From Bacteroidota bacterium (GTDB lineage: Bacteria; Bacteroidota; Bacteroidia; B-17B0; Aurantibacillaceae): 64,000 nt of DNA. How positions within the stretch are numbered: the first letter of the stretch is position 1; each line of letters opens with the position of its first letter. A model generated the notes under the pieces. That model did no database searches and had not been told where the DNA came from. It was given only the letters and a program-made list of their open reading frames with translations. The translations under genes and the position numbers were made by a program. The stretch is taken from positions 877 through 64,876 of the forward strand of contig JAFDXR010000001.1 of NCBI GenBank assembly GCA_018267825.1, written 5' to 3'. This document shows positions 8,338-18,774 of the stretch, piece after piece.

Positions 8338-9153
8338 TTATTTCACGTACGCTTTCATTTCATCATGCAATTTTGCTGCTTCTTTGGCTGCATCCACAGC
8401 GAAATCAGTTCCGCCGGAAGCATACAATATGGAGCGCGATGCATTTACCAGCAAACCAATATCCTCATTAAGTCCATAACGGCAAACATCGGCCAGGTTA
8501 CCTCCCTGGGCACCAACACCCGGAACCAATATGAAATGATCCGGAATAATATTCCGTACATCCTTAAACATATCGGCTTTGGTGGCACCGATAACATACA
8601 TCATATTATCCGGTGTACCCCATGAAGATGTGGTGCGCAGCACGTGCTCATATACTTTAGCGCCACCGGCCAGTTCATGCAACTGCAGATCAGAAGCACC
8701 GGCATTGGACGTGAGTCCGAGTACAATAGCCCATTTACCATCAAACTGAAGGAATGGCTCTACCGAATCGCGGCCCATGTATGGCGCTACGGTAATGGCA
8801 TCGGCATGCAGGCGTTTAAAAAATGCGCGGGCATACATGCTCGCCGTATTTCCGATATCGCCGCGTTTAGCATCGGCTATAATAAAATGTTCGGGATAGT
8901 TTTGCTTGATGTATTTCAGTGTTTTATCGAGGCTGTGCAGTCCGCTGATGCCGTAGGCCTCATAAAAAGCCGAATTGGGCTTGTAAGCCACGCAATGATC
9001 AGCCGTGGCATCGATGATCTGTTTATTAAATTCAAAAATGGCGTCATCTTCCGAAAGCAGGTGTTTCGGGAGTTTATCGGCATCGGGGTCCAATCCTACA
9101 CACAGGAAGGATTTCTTGGAACGAATCTGGTCAATGAGTTCTTTTCTGGTCAT
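8338..9153 (-). CDS. pyrF: Orotidine 5'-phosphate decarboxylase
   Basis: The 271-residue protein belongs to the long (type 2) OMP decarboxylase subfamily. The catalytic signature DAKRGDIG with Asp94, Lys96 and Asp99 is intact. Substrate-binding segments FLCVGLDPD (about residues 16-24) and VPGVGAQGG (about 215-223) are present. The enzyme converts OMP to UMP, the last step of de novo pyrimidine synthesis. It starts at the ATG at 9153 and heads a probable operon with the DUF3467 and EI24 genes. Confidence 0.95.
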   Translation of the reverse strand: MTRKELIDQIRSKKSFLCVGLDPDADKLPKHLLSEDDAIFEFNKQIIDATADHCVAYKPNSAFYEAYGISGLHSLDKTLKYIKQNYPEHFIIADAKRGDIGNTASMYARAFFKRLHADAITVAPYMGRDSVEPFLQFDGKWAIVLGLTSNAGASDLQLHELAGGAKVYEHVLRTTSSWGTPDNMMYVIGATKADMFKDVRNIIPDHFILVPGVGAQGGNLADVCRYGLNEDIGLLVNASRSILYASGGTDFAVDAAKEAAKLHDEMKAYVK

Positions 9154-9395
9154 TTTTTCTGATTAAGGGCAATACTAAATAGCGACGTATGTTAAGTCCA
9201 ACTAAAATTACAAATAGTAAGGGAAATAATACGATAAAGCGTATAAAATTAAATTCGATATAGTTTATACTCAGTAGCGTGAACATCTGTCGGTGTTATA
9301 TACGAAAAACAATGCTACTGAAAAGGCATTCAGGATTATTGCTGCAACGGGCACAATAACAGATACACTGCCGGCCTTTTTAATCAAGCATCAGG

Positions 9396-10466
9396 TTACA
9401 GTCCCTCACCCTTCAGGCGTTCTGCATTTTCGGCAAACTGCAGGGCATCGATCATTCCCTGGATATCGCCGTTTACAAAATCGGTCAGGTTATAAAGTGT
9501 CAGGTTTATACGATGATCGGTAATACGGTTCTGAGGGTAGTTATATGTACGGATTTTAGCCGAACGATCGCCTGTACTTACCATGGTTTTACGTTTTTTG
9601 GTAACTTCTTCGAGGCGTTTCTGATACTCAATGTCATAAATTTTAGAACGCAGCATTTGCATGGCTTTTTCGCGGTTCCCGAGCTGATTTCGTTCGGTCT
9701 GGCAGGTAACCACAATGCCTGTAGGTTTATGCGTGAGGATCACTTTGGATTCCACTTTATTTACGTTCTGTCCTCCTGCTCCACCGCTTCGTGCTGTGGC
9801 AATTTCGATATCGGCATCTTTGATTTCCACATCCAGTTCTTCGGCTTCAGGTAATACAGCCACCGTAGCGGCTGATGTATGCACACGGCCCTGTGTTTCG
9901 GTAGCCGGTACACGTTGTACGCGGTGCACCCCACTTTCAAACTTCAGGGTTCCGTAGGCGTTTGCACCTTTCACGTTGAAAATAATCTCTTTGTACCCGC
10001 CCATGGTTCCGGGACTTTCGTCAACCACCTCGATCTGGAAGCGTTTCTGTTCGCAATAGCGGCGATACATTTCAAACAGGTCGCCGGCAAATATAGAGGC
10101 TTCATCACCACCTGTACCGGCACGCAGCTCCATCGTACAGTTCTTGGCATCTTCCGGATCTTTTGGAATGAGTAATAACCGGATTTCTTCAGCCAGTTTT
10201 TCTTCTTTGGCCCTGTTCTCTTCCAGTTCCAGTTTAGCCATTTCCAGAAAATCCTTATCCTTTTCATTGGCCAGTACTTCCCTGGCCTGCTCTATATTCC
10301 CAACAACCTTCTTATATTCATGATACGCCTCTACAACGGGCTCAAGGTCGCGGTACTCGATGTTGAGTTTCTTAAACTGTTTCATATCCGAAATCACTTT
10401 CGGGTCGGCCAGTTTTTGTTCCACTTCCTCGTAACGTCGCTTTATTTCTTCCAATTTATCTAACAT
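9396..10466 (-). CDS. prfA: Peptide chain release factor 1
   Basis: The protein has 356 residues, normal for RF1. The catalytic GGQ loop lies at residues 231-233 ([16 protein letters not shown]), and the RF1-specific PxT codon-recognition tripeptide is Pro-Ala-Thr at 187-189. The [14 protein letters not shown] segment (about 117-130) is typical. RF1 recognises UAA and UAG stop codons and triggers peptide release. The gene lies ~240 bp upstream of pyrF on the same strand; that gap (9154-9395) shows no other feature. Confidence 0.97.
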   Translation of the reverse strand: MLDKLEEIKRRYEEVEQKLADPKVISDMKQFKKLNIEYRDLEPVVEAYHEYKKVVGNIEQAREVLANEKDKDFLEMAKLELEENRAKEEKLAEEIRLLLIPKDPEDAKNCTMELRAGTGGDEASIFAGDLFEMYRRYCEQKRFQIEVVDESPGTMGGYKEIIFNVKGANAYGTLKFESGVHRVQRVPATETQGRVHTSAATVAVLPEAEELDVEIKDADIEIATARSGGAGGQNVNKVESKVILTHKPTGIVVTCQTERNQLGNREKAMQMLRSKIYDIEYQKRLEEVTKKRKTMVSTGDRSAKIRTYNYPQNRITDHRINLTLYNLTDFVNGDIQGMIDALQFAENAERLKGEGL

Positions 10467-10622
10467 ACAATATTCCTAAAGGCCACAAATTTACTAAAAC
10501 TTCACAACTCTTTAATCATAAAGCCTTTCGGGAGTTTTCAAGACTTATTCAGCTTCCGGATTGCTCCAAAATTGGTTTGATTATTTTAATTACATTTGGT
10601 AAAATAAGTATTTTTTTAGCCT

Positions 10623-13025
10623 ATGAAACGAATCTTACTTTGTTTATCATTACTCCCGTTTTTTTCTTCGAAAGCCCAGGATTTTACCGGGTTTAACCAG
10701 AGTAATTATGCCGGTGTTACCGGTATTTACCAGCAACCGGCCAGCATTGTAGATGGCCGCATGAAGTTTGACATGAACCTGATCGGCATCAACATCGGGG
10801 CCTACAATAACTATGTAGGACTGAAACGTGAAGCCCTCAAAAAAGAAGGCTCTTGGAGCAATCCGAACTTCCCGGCATTTAATGATCCCAACTTTGCCGA
10901 CAATTATATGGTTGAGAAAACCAATAATAAAAATAAGAGTGTATATATGGGAAACCGCATTGCCGGTCCTTCCTTTATGGTAAGCCTCAACCGGAAAAAT
11001 GCCATTGCCTTTTCAACCAATATACGCAACTACATTAATATTGACGGTGTTTCGCATCAGCTGGCCAAGCTTGCCTATGAGGAATTCAAATACCCTACCT
11101 ATTGGGTTACCAACCTCGAGAATAAAAACCTGAGCATCCAGGAAATGAGCTGGGCCGAATACGGTCTGACATACGCGCACGTGTTTAAGGATGATAATGA
11201 ACATTACTTTAAAGCAGGAGCCACCGTTAAATTATTGCAGGGGATCCAATCGGCCTATATGTTCGTATCCGATCTGAAATACAATTTCAAAACCGACACC
11301 ACGCTTTCCATCTTTGAATCCGGTGTAAAATATGGCCACTCCGACAACCTTAATATCAGTAATGTTTCCATTGGTTCCAACAATACCGGAACTGCTGCAT
11401 TTGACTACAGCCAGTCGTATCCGGGTGTTGCTTTTGATTTTGGAGCTGTGTATGAATGGCGCCCCGATTACGAAAAATACAAATATGACATGGATGGCGA
11501 AAAAGGCCTTTGGCGTAAAGATCAGAACAAATACAAACTGAAGATCGGCTTTTCACTGACTGATCTGGGTTCAATCAAATTCAAAAAAGGAAAAACCTCG
11601 AACGACTTTTATGCCAACGTTGGTTACTGGAACCTGAAACCGATCAGCCCGAAAACGATCGGCGAGTTTGACGACACCCTCAAAAAGCGTTTTCCGCAAA
11701 CCTCTTCATCTTCGACCTATAGGATGAACCTGCCAACAGCACTGAGTGTTCAGATTGATTACCATGTATGGAAAGATGTATATGTAAACCTGACACCTTT
11801 TGTAGCCTTTCAGTTTAAGAAAAACGATACCAAAGTGCATGACATCAGTAGTATTACCCTGACCCCGCGCTGGGATCACAAATGGTTTGGGGTGTTTATT
11901 CCGGTGCAGTATAATTTCCTGACAGGGCTGCGCACTGGTGCTGCCGTGCGACTGGGACCATTGGTACTTGGTACAACCAACCTGGGACCTGTGATCGGCA
12001 AGAAACCTGTATATGGTGCCGACATGTATGCCCTGCTCAAAATTCCTATTCCTTACGGGAAACCAAAAGACAGGGATAAAGACGGTGTATCCAATAAACG
12101 TGATAAGTGTAAGGATGTGCCGGGTGTATGGGAATTTATGGGTTGTCCGGATAAAGACGGTGACCACATTCAGGATAGCGAAGATAAATGCCCTGACGTT
12201 GCAGGTACTAAAGAACTGCATGGCTGCCCGGATCGTGATGGCGACGGCATTACCGATGCTGACGATAAATGCCCGGACGATAAAGGACTCGCTGAGTTTA
12301 ACGGTTGTCCGGATCGTGATGGTGATAAAATTATAGACAAGGATGATGAGTGTCCGGATGAAGCCGGTGTCGCCGAGTTCTTCGGTTGCCCTGACCGCGA
12401 TGGCGATAAAACACCTGACAAATACGATGCCTGCCCGGATGTTCCTGGACCTAAAGAGTACAAAGGCTGCCCGGATAAAGACGGGGATACAGTGCTCGAC
12501 AAAGACGATGCCTGCCCTGAAGTGGCCGGTGCAGTTGAAAATAAAGGATGCCCTTGGCCTGATACAGATGGCGATGGTGTGATTGATCGTGAAGACGACT
12601 GCCCGTCGACTCCAGGATTAAAAGAGCTGAAAGGTTGTCCGCCTGCACCGGTACTGAAAGCCGAAGAGCAAAAAATTCTGGAGAAAGCATTCTCGAGTCT
12701 TGAATTTGCTACCGGAAAAGATATTATCAAAAAAGTATCTTTCCCTTCACTGAACGAACTCGCCGGTTTAATGAAACAACATGCCTCCGACTGGACGCTT
12801 AAACTTTCAGGGCATACCGATAATCAGGGTGATGCTGCCAAAAACATGCTCTTATCGGAGAAACGTGCTAAAGCTGTGAAAAAATACCTGGTAAGCAAAG
12901 GTGTGAAAGCCGACCTTATTATCACCGAATGGTTTGGACAGACCATGCCAATCGACAGTAATGATACAGAGGCCGGACGCCAGCGCAACCGCCGTGTAGA
13001 AATGAAAGTGATGTTTAAGAAATAA
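10623..13025 (+). CDS. Outer-membrane DUF5723-like / thrombospondin-type-3 / OmpA-domain protein
   Basis: The protein has 800 residues. A signal peptide (MKRILLCLSLLPFFSSKAQ) leads into a large beta-rich N-terminal region (QDFTGFNQSNYAGVTGIYQQ onward) similar to the DUF5723 outer-membrane family. Residues ~480-675 hold about eight thrombospondin-3-type calcium-binding repeats of the form DxDxDGxxDxxDxCPDxxG. The C-terminus (~690-800) is an OmpA-type peptidoglycan-binding domain (LSGHTDNQGDAAKNMLLSEK, then RRVEMKVMF). It should link the outer membrane to the cell wall. The gene stands alone between divergent prfA and a clear terminator. Confidence 0.87.
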   Translation: MKRILLCLSLLPFFSSKAQDFTGFNQSNYAGVTGIYQQPASIVDGRMKFDMNLIGINIGAYNNYVGLKREALKKEGSWSNPNFPAFNDPNFADNYMVEKTNNKNKSVYMGNRIAGPSFMVSLNRKNAIAFSTNIRNYINIDGVSHQLAKLAYEEFKYPTYWVTNLENKNLSIQEMSWAEYGLTYAHVFKDDNEHYFKAGATVKLLQGIQSAYMFVSDLKYNFKTDTTLSIFESGVKYGHSDNLNISNVSIGSNNTGTAAFDYSQSYPGVAFDFGAVYEWRPDYEKYKYDMDGEKGLWRKDQNKYKLKIGFSLTDLGSIKFKKGKTSNDFYANVGYWNLKPISPKTIGEFDDTLKKRFPQTSSSSTYRMNLPTALSVQIDYHVWKDVYVNLTPFVAFQFKKNDTKVHDISSITLTPRWDHKWFGVFIPVQYNFLTGLRTGAAVRLGPLVLGTTNLGPVIGKKPVYGADMYALLKIPIPYGKPKDRDKDGVSNKRDKCKDVPGVWEFMGCPDKDGDHIQDSEDKCPDVAGTKELHGCPDRDGDGITDADDKCPDDKGLAEFNGCPDRDGDKIIDKDDECPDEAGVAEFFGCPDRDGDKTPDKYDACPDVPGPKEYKGCPDKDGDTVLDKDDACPEVAGAVENKGCPWPDTDGDGVIDREDDCPSTPGLKELKGCPPAPVLKAEEQKILEKAFSSLEFATGKDIIKKVSFPSLNELAGLMKQHASDWTLKLSGHTDNQGDAAKNMLLSEKRAKAVKKYLVSKGVKADLIITEWFGQTMPIDSNDTEAGRQRNRRVEMKVMFKK

Positions 13026-13040
13026 TTATTCACTCCTCAT

Positions 13041-13076
13041 AAAAAAATCCCAACCCTGAGCGGTTGGGATTTTTTT
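13041..13076 (+). terminator. Rho-independent terminator after the OmpA-domain gene
   Basis: The stem AAAAATCCCAACC / GGTTGGGATTTTT has a 5-nt CTGAG-type loop and ends in a T-tract; an A-tract on the 5' side makes it potentially bidirectional. It begins 15 bp after the stop codon at 13025. Confidence 0.9.
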
Positions 13077-13131
13077 ATATTTGTATCTGCAATTTTCGAG
13101 TTCTCTCTATTTAAAATCAACATTTCACTTT

Positions 13132-13602
13132 ATGAAAAACCTTCTCTTCAGTCTGCTTTTTATCGGTTCATGCACATTTGTAAAGTCACAGGAATTAAGC
13201 AACGAAATAAAATCCTTTGAAAACACAGTTAAGGATGAAGTGAAAGCTGAAGAGAACAAAGGGGTACAAGCCTTGCTGACACAAGCCATCAGTAGCATTA
13301 AATCAAGCTCTTTTGTAAAAGGAAAATCTTCTGCCGACGTCATCACCAAACTGAATTCCGCCAAAACACCTGCCGATTATGGCAACGTATTAAGCAGCCT
13401 GGCCGAATCTATTAACCCTGCGTTATTTGCCAGCGGTTGGTCGAAACTGAAAACGGGATTTAATGATAAAGCCGGCAAAATAAAATCACTTTCGGATGTG
13501 GCCGGCTTAGCCAGCCAGTTATTCACGAATCTGAAAACAACTGCCCTGACAAGCAATACGAATAAAACAGACCTGGTGAATACCCTGTCGCTGATAAAAT
13601 AA
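13132..13602 (+). CDS. Secreted hypothetical protein
   Basis: The ATG at 13132 gives 156 residues starting with a signal peptide (MKNLLFSLLFIGSCTFVKSQ). A longer frame from the TTG at 13081 is unlikely because it would bury the signal sequence and overlap the region next to the terminator. The mature part is helical and rich in Lys, Ser, Ala and Asp, with no cysteine and no recognised motif. I do not recognise the family. It has its own short transcription unit between a terminator and a convergent T9SS-cargo gene. Confidence 0.65.
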   Translation: MKNLLFSLLFIGSCTFVKSQELSNEIKSFENTVKDEVKAEENKGVQALLTQAISSIKSSSFVKGKSSADVITKLNSAKTPADYGNVLSSLAESINPALFASGWSKLKTGFNDKAGKIKSLSDVAGLASQLFTNLKTTALTSNTNKTDLVNTLSLIK

Positions 13603-13632
13603 AATATTACGGCTCAATAAGCCGGAGCCTTG

Positions 13633-14952
13633 TTAATTCCGGATTACCTGGAATGTTTTCGTAAACCCGTTTTTCTCAAAGGTTATTTTATAGAAATAAT
13701 AACCCTGCCCCAATTCGCCCAGTGAACTTTCGAGGGTTGTTTTTCCGGGATCCAGGGGTTTTGTTTCTGTCAGCAATACACGCCCCGTATAATCTGTTAT
13801 TTCAATTTGCGCCACGTCATGTAAGGGGACAAACACATCGCAGAAAACCTGGCCGGTGGCTGGATTCGGATATACCAGCCCTGCTTCAATCATCACCGGT
13901 GTTTCATCTACCGAAACAATCGGCGAATAATGATTCTGTCCGTCAAAATCAACCTGCCTGAGGCGGTAGTAATTAATTCCTTCGAATGGCCGTGTATCTG
14001 CAATAGTGTATGAACCGCCATGACTACCTATTCCCTTTACCCGTTGAAGAAATGTGAATGTACTTCCATCCTGCGATTTTTCCACATCAAAAAAATCATT
14101 GTCTTTTTCGCTGGCTGTTGTCCAGTTCAGCAAAACCCCTTCAGCAGCTTTAACAGCCCCAAAATTGACAAGTTCTACCGGCAGAAATATCTGACCATTG
14201 GATGAGATCGTTATATCGTCTATTATGAAACCCGAACCGCCGGAAGATGCATCATTGCGCCATTCAAAGCCGATTGCCAATCCCGTTGTATTATCGAAAG
14301 TGCTTGGCAGATAAAATGTTTGCCACTTGTACCCTGTATTAGCTGCGCCATTATTGGTGGAAGAACCGAAATTCCAGAAATAACCTGTATTGGACTCACC
14401 GCCTTTATTTGCAGTATTGTATGTGCCTGCATAACTGATCCAACCATCTGTTGACCACCACCAGCTGGCGCCATCATAGCACCAGAAACGACCATAATCG
14501 AGATACTGTCCTCCGGAAGCTGCTGTATATTCGCCGGTACACTTCCATTTAAATGTAACTGTAATATGCGTTTTGCCTGTGGTATTAAAATCATACTCTG
14601 CATAGATCGGAGCCCCTGCCAGCGTTCCCGAACAATTTGTACCATCATCGCTGGTACGTGCCGCTGTATACCCAAGCGCTGTGGCCACTGTACCTGCATT
14701 GGAAGGTCCGATGCCCAGCGAACGTGAACCGGCAATAGCGACATTGTTTCCACTGCCTCCGCCAATAGCCCAACGGTTGCGGGATACCAGACTGCAATTG
14801 GAATTATCGAGAATCCAACCACCCGGACTGGCCGTGGTAAGCGATTCAAAAGTTTGCTGATAAACAACGGTTTGTGCCCTTGCGGGTAGCACCAGCATGG
14901 CAGCCAGTGCTATTCCGAATGATACAAGTAAAGATGTGTAGGTTTGTTTCAT
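13633..14952 (-). CDS. T9SS-secreted protein with C-terminal sorting domain
   Basis: From the ATG at 14952 the protein has 439 residues with a signal peptide (MKQTYTSLLVSFGIALAAML). The mature N-terminal half is Gly/Trp/Tyr-rich and resembles a MAM/jelly-roll carbohydrate- or protein-binding domain (FIIDDITISSNGQIFLPVEL near its end). It is followed by the segment VELVNFGAVKAAEGVLLNWT typical of T9SS cargo. The last ~75 residues form the Por_Secre_tail (VYPNPATGQVFCDV, then GYYFYKITFEKNGFTKTFQV). This predicts export across the outer membrane by the type IX system and surface attachment or release. A longer frame to 15030 is open but lacks a proper signal peptide. Confidence 0.85.
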   Translation of the reverse strand: MKQTYTSLLVSFGIALAAMLVLPARAQTVVYQQTFESLTTASPGGWILDNSNCSLVSRNRWAIGGGSGNNVAIAGSRSLGIGPSNAGTVATALGYTAARTSDDGTNCSGTLAGAPIYAEYDFNTTGKTHITVTFKWKCTGEYTAASGGQYLDYGRFWCYDGASWWWSTDGWISYAGTYNTANKGGESNTGYFWNFGSSTNNGAANTGYKWQTFYLPSTFDNTTGLAIGFEWRNDASSGGSGFIIDDITISSNGQIFLPVELVNFGAVKAAEGVLLNWTTASEKDNDFFDVEKSQDGSTFTFLQRVKGIGSHGGSYTIADTRPFEGINYYRLRQVDFDGQNHYSPIVSVDETPVMIEAGLVYPNPATGQVFCDVFVPLHDVAQIEITDYTGRVLLTETKPLDPGKTTLESSLGELGQGYYFYKITFEKNGFTKTFQVIRN

Positions 14953-15087
14953 GATGCTGCATGCGTTTATACATAGTGGAGTAACGAAAGGACATGAGAA
15001 CATCACAAAGGTTGAATATCCATTACGCAATGTCAGTAGGGCCAGCCCCTTACTTTCAAAGTTTATTTAACACAAACGTGAGTGCAT

Positions 15088-15118
15088 AAAAAAAGCCGCA
15101 GTAAATACTGCGGCTTTC
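15088..15118 (-). terminator. Rho-independent terminator downstream of the E2 acyltransferase gene
   Basis: The perfect stem AAAGCCGCAGTA / TACTGCGGCTTT with a short loop is followed on the minus strand by a run of seven T. It lies 19 bp past the stop of the E2 gene at 15137. Confidence 0.9.
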
Positions 15119-15136
15119 ACTTATCTTCTGTAATGC

Positions 15137-16486
15137 TTATGAAACGCGGGTTACATCCCAGGCCTCGAGGTAGTCGGCTACCTTGCGCAGGAAGCTTCCA
15201 CCGAGAGATCCGTCTACCACGCGGTGATCGTATGACAGCGACAGGAACATGAAATGGCGGATACCGATCACATCGCCCTGCGGTGTTTCAATAACAGCCG
15301 GTTTCTTTTTAATGGCGCCAACAGCCAGGATCGCAACCTGCGGCTGGTTAATGATCGGCGTACCCATCACGTTACCAAAGTTACCTACGTTACTGATGGT
15401 AAATGTACCACCCTGAATTTCGTCTGGAGCCAGTTTATTGGCGCGTGCGCGGCCAGCCAGGTCGTTTACAGCTTTGGTGATCCCAACCAGGTTTTTCTCA
15501 TCGGCATTTTTAATCACCGGTACAATGAGATTCCCTGACGGTAAAGCAGCTGCCATACCGATGTTGATATTTTTACGTTTAATGATTTTGGTTCCGGTCT
15601 GATCAACAGAAACATTGATCATCGGGAAATCTTTGATCGCTTTTGCTACGGCTTCAATAAAGAGCGGTGTAAAGGTCAGTTTCTCGCCTTCGCGTTTTTC
15701 AAAATCCTTTTTCACTTTATCTCTCCACTGTACAAGACCTGTAACATCTGCTTCTACAAACGATGTTACATGCGGGGAAACATGCTTGCTCATTACCATG
15801 TGATCGGAAATGATCTTACGCATGCGATCCATTTCAATAATTTCATCGCCTGCACCTACTGATACAGCAGGGCGTTGAACCAGCACCGTATTATCACCCA
15901 CAGCCATTTGTTTGGTTTCAGCAGCAGGTTTACTTTGTACCTGTTGTTCAGCAACCGGAGTTGCAGTACCGTTTTGTTTGGTGCGGTTTGGAATATAGGC
16001 AAGGATATCGGCTTTTGTAACGCGGCCACCCTGCCCTGTTCCTTTGATATTTTCGAGTTCTTCGAGGCTTACACCTTCTTCTTTGGCAATATTTTTAACC
16101 AGTGGTGAATAGAATTTAGATGCGCCTGAAAAATCAACAGCAGCAGTTTCAACAACTTTTTCAGCAACTTTTGATGTACTCTGAACGGTGTTATTCTGTG
16201 CTGCAGGAGTTTGTGTTTTCGGGGTTTCCGATACAGCAGCTCCGGCATCCGATGAGATCAGGGCAATAACAGCTCCAACCTGCACAACGTCACCTTCGTT
16301 GAACATGCGTTTGATTAATTTTCCTTCAAAAGGCGAAGGAATTTCAGAGTCTACTTTATCCGTCGCTATTTCAAGAACAGTTTCATCAATTTTAATCGTA
16401 TCGCCTTCATTTTTAGTCCATTTGATAATGGTCGCTTCGGCAACACTTTCGCCCATTTTAGGCATGGTAAGTTCAAACTGAGCCAT
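15137..16486 (-). CDS. Dihydrolipoamide acyltransferase (E2) of a 2-oxo acid dehydrogenase complex
   Basis: The protein has 449 residues. It has one N-terminal lipoyl domain with the lipoylated lysine at Lys44 (EIATDKVDSEIP), a peripheral-subunit-binding domain at ~127-168 (FYSPLVKNIAKEEGVSLEEL, GTGQGGRVTKADIL) and a C-terminal catalytic domain with the DHRVVDG active-site motif (YDHRVVDGSLGG, ~420). It transfers acyl groups to CoA. The single lipoyl domain and overall sequence fit the branched-chain 2-oxoacid (BkdB-like) or 2-oxoglutarate class; the substrate cannot be decided without its E1 partner, which is not adjacent. Confidence 0.92.
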   Translation of the reverse strand: MAQFELTMPKMGESVAEATIIKWTKNEGDTIKIDETVLEIATDKVDSEIPSPFEGKLIKRMFNEGDVVQVGAVIALISSDAGAAVSETPKTQTPAAQNNTVQSTSKVAEKVVETAAVDFSGASKFYSPLVKNIAKEEGVSLEELENIKGTGQGGRVTKADILAYIPNRTKQNGTATPVAEQQVQSKPAAETKQMAVGDNTVLVQRPAVSVGAGDEIIEMDRMRKIISDHMVMSKHVSPHVTSFVEADVTGLVQWRDKVKKDFEKREGEKLTFTPLFIEAVAKAIKDFPMINVSVDQTGTKIIKRKNINIGMAAALPSGNLIVPVIKNADEKNLVGITKAVNDLAGRARANKLAPDEIQGGTFTISNVGNFGNVMGTPIINQPQVAILAVGAIKKKPAVIETPQGDVIGIRHFMFLSLSYDHRVVDGSLGGSFLRKVADYLEAWDVTRVS

Positions 16487-16544
16487 TGTAAAAATCGTGT
16501 TAGTTGGTTCGCAAAAATAAGGTATTCTGCATATTACACAAATT

Positions 16545-18656
16545 TTAATTTTGAGTAATAATGAGCGGTTTTGTCAGATCACGGCCATGTTCTGAAATCT
16601 TCAGAAAGTAAGCTCCGGCAGGCAACTGATTTATATCGACGCCAACCTGATGTTCGCCTGTCATATAAAGCATTTGACCGCCTTTATACACCTCCTGCCC
16701 CATTGTATTAACAACCGACAACTCCAGCTTTTTGGGTTCCGTTAACGTAAAACCAACCTGTATATGCCCTGAAGACGGATTGGGGTATACATTTACCTGG
16801 CTGATGCTTTCATACAGATCATTGACACCGGCACCCGCGTCGAGGTTGATGTCGTCTATATAAATATTATTTCCACCGGCCGATATAAACACAAATTTAA
16901 ACCGGAATGTTGATGTTAACCAGGAGCCCGGCACACTGAATGTGGCCTGTTTCCACTCACCTGCCCCGCCCGGCACGAATGACCCGGTAGTAGGTGCTGC
17001 CGTTTCGAGCACCGTGCCCGATAGCGTAGCGCGCAGGAGCCAGCTACCGGTGCAGCTTGATGACATATATACCCTCAACTGGTCTTTATTGGTTGTATCT
17101 TTCCGGGCAAAAGCATAGCGGAAACTCAGGTTCATGGCACTCACGCCGGAAAGATTAATCATTTTCCCAATCAGTTCGTCGTTCGTATTCATGGTATTTG
17201 CCATGTTATTGAGCATAATACTTTTTTGGCCGCTATAAGCAGCTGCCCCGGTAATCTGCCATTGATTCAGTGTATCCAAACTATTGATATACCAATCGGG
17301 GCCATGGAGAGCCGGGCTGGCTTCAAAGCCCTCTGCAAAAGGATATGCTGTGCTGCTGGTCGAAAGCACCGTGATAAAATTTGTTTTGGTAACCATCGCC
17401 GAATCCGTATTATTCTTCACCTTCAGCTGCACATTGTATGTACCGCTGGTGCTATAGGTTACAGTAACCGAGCTGGCTGTCGAGGAGGACGGTGTGCCTC
17501 CCGGAAAACTCCAGGACACAGAGGTAAGCGTTCCGTTGTAAGAGGTATTGGTAAATGTTACCTGGTTGCCGCTGTTCTGGCAAACCACTGTTTTATTGGC
17601 TGTAAAGTCGGCATGGCACAAAGGTCCCGGGATATTCAGCACACCTGTGGCCGCAAGGTTAGCCGGTTGCCAGAGGTTGTTCCGGCCTGCAATAGCCGAA
17701 TTCAGACAGGCATGCATGCGCGTTTTTTGGCCGTAGGTAAACATGCGGTTGCAATAGGAATAGTCCATTGCATTCTGCACATTATCGACCGTATTGCCAC
17801 ACGATGCCCCGTTCAGGTTGCAGGTCAGCCAGCCAATGGTTGGAGGCGTATCACTCACGAGGTCATCTATATTGCAGTCTTTATTCGGATCAGCGCAGGG
17901 GTAATAATAAAAATCGGGCACGTTATTTCCACCCCAGATATGCTGCAGATTCAGGTAATGCCCGCATTCGTGGGCCAGCGCCACCGACTGTGTGTAATTG
18001 GATGCGCCGATACTTCCTACATAGTTATAACCGATCACGATACCATCCCAAGCGGGAATCGTATCGGCATCAGAAGGCCATACGCAATGCCCGGCAAGGC
18101 CGGCTGCATTTGCAACAACATAAATATTAAGATACTGATTCGGTGGCCAGTGTATAAGTGCTTTCACCGAATGATCGCCGATGGTGGTCAGCGACGATGC
18201 TATACGGTTAATGCCGCTGTGGCAATTTCCATTCGGGTCTTTTTGTGCCAGCCTGAATTCAATATCACAATCGGCATGCAGCGATTTGAACTGCTGTACA
18301 ATGGATGCCGTATCAGCCAGCTGCTTACGGAATGTTTTATTCAGAATATCGATACCATCTTTCACCTGGGCATCACTGATATTTTCGGCACCATAATTAT
18401 GAATAATATGAAACACCACCGGAATAATATAGGTAGCTGTTGTTGTATTGGTTGATTTGGCAGCAGGATTCAGGCCGGCAGCGTAGGCTTTGGTAAATGC
18501 CTCCAGTTGCTCATCGCGCTTAATAACGGCTTTAGCAATCGCCGGGTTTTGTCTGAGTGTTCCTATACGCATTTCGTCGGCGCCACAATGCAGCGGGTTT
18601 TGCGAACGGCACAGCAGTGCGGTGAATGCCAGTATGAAAGTAATCCGGTGTTTCAT
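16545..18656 (-). CDS. M43-family (pappalysin-like) zinc metalloprotease with PKD domain, T9SS cargo
   Basis: The protein has 703 residues. A signal peptide (MKHRITFILAFTALLCRSQ) is followed by a propeptide-like stretch, then the M43B metzincin domain with the complete zinc motif HECGHYLNLQH (His229, Glu230, His233, His239) and a downstream Met-turn region (NAMDYSYC). A PKD domain follows (CHADFTANKTVVCQNSG to GTYNVQLKVKNN, ~355-430), then a MAM-like beta region. The T9SS sorting tail closes the protein (VNVYPNPSSGHIQVGF to GAYFLKISEHGRDLTKPLII). It is predicted to be an extracellular protease. It is a single-gene unit. Confidence 0.92.
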   Translation of the reverse strand: MKHRITFILAFTALLCRSQNPLHCGADEMRIGTLRQNPAIAKAVIKRDEQLEAFTKAYAAGLNPAAKSTNTTTATYIIPVVFHIIHNYGAENISDAQVKDGIDILNKTFRKQLADTASIVQQFKSLHADCDIEFRLAQKDPNGNCHSGINRIASSLTTIGDHSVKALIHWPPNQYLNIYVVANAAGLAGHCVWPSDADTIPAWDGIVIGYNYVGSIGASNYTQSVALAHECGHYLNLQHIWGGNNVPDFYYYPCADPNKDCNIDDLVSDTPPTIGWLTCNLNGASCGNTVDNVQNAMDYSYCNRMFTYGQKTRMHACLNSAIAGRNNLWQPANLAATGVLNIPGPLCHADFTANKTVVCQNSGNQVTFTNTSYNGTLTSVSWSFPGGTPSSSTASSVTVTYSTSGTYNVQLKVKNNTDSAMVTKTNFITVLSTSSTAYPFAEGFEASPALHGPDWYINSLDTLNQWQITGAAAYSGQKSIMLNNMANTMNTNDELIGKMINLSGVSAMNLSFRYAFARKDTTNKDQLRVYMSSSCTGSWLLRATLSGTVLETAAPTTGSFVPGGAGEWKQATFSVPGSWLTSTFRFKFVFISAGGNNIYIDDINLDAGAGVNDLYESISQVNVYPNPSSGHIQVGFTLTEPKKLELSVVNTMGQEVYKGGQMLYMTGEHQVGVDINQLPAGAYFLKISEHGRDLTKPLIITQN

Positions 18657-18718
18657 AGATATATCGTTGATAGGCTAAAATAAGAAGAAAAACCGTGCTT
18701 TGTATTTTGTAACAAAAC

Positions 18719-18753
18719 AAAACGCCCCGTGATTATTATCACAGGGCGTTTTT
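18719..18753 (-). terminator. Rho-independent terminator downstream of pckA
   Basis: The stem AACGCCCCGTGAT / ATCACAGGGCGTT (one mismatch) encloses TATT. On the minus strand it ends in a T-rich stretch, 22 bp after the pckA stop; a T-run on the other side makes it partly bidirectional. Confidence 0.85.
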
Positions 18754-18774
18754 ATAAAACTATATCGAATCAGA

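Noticed and set aside
17226-18455. A 409-codon plus-strand open frame
   Set aside because: It lies antisense inside the M43 metalloprotease gene, which has a signal peptide, the full zinc motif and a T9SS tail. The antisense protein is Cys/Arg/His-rich and has no recognisable domain.
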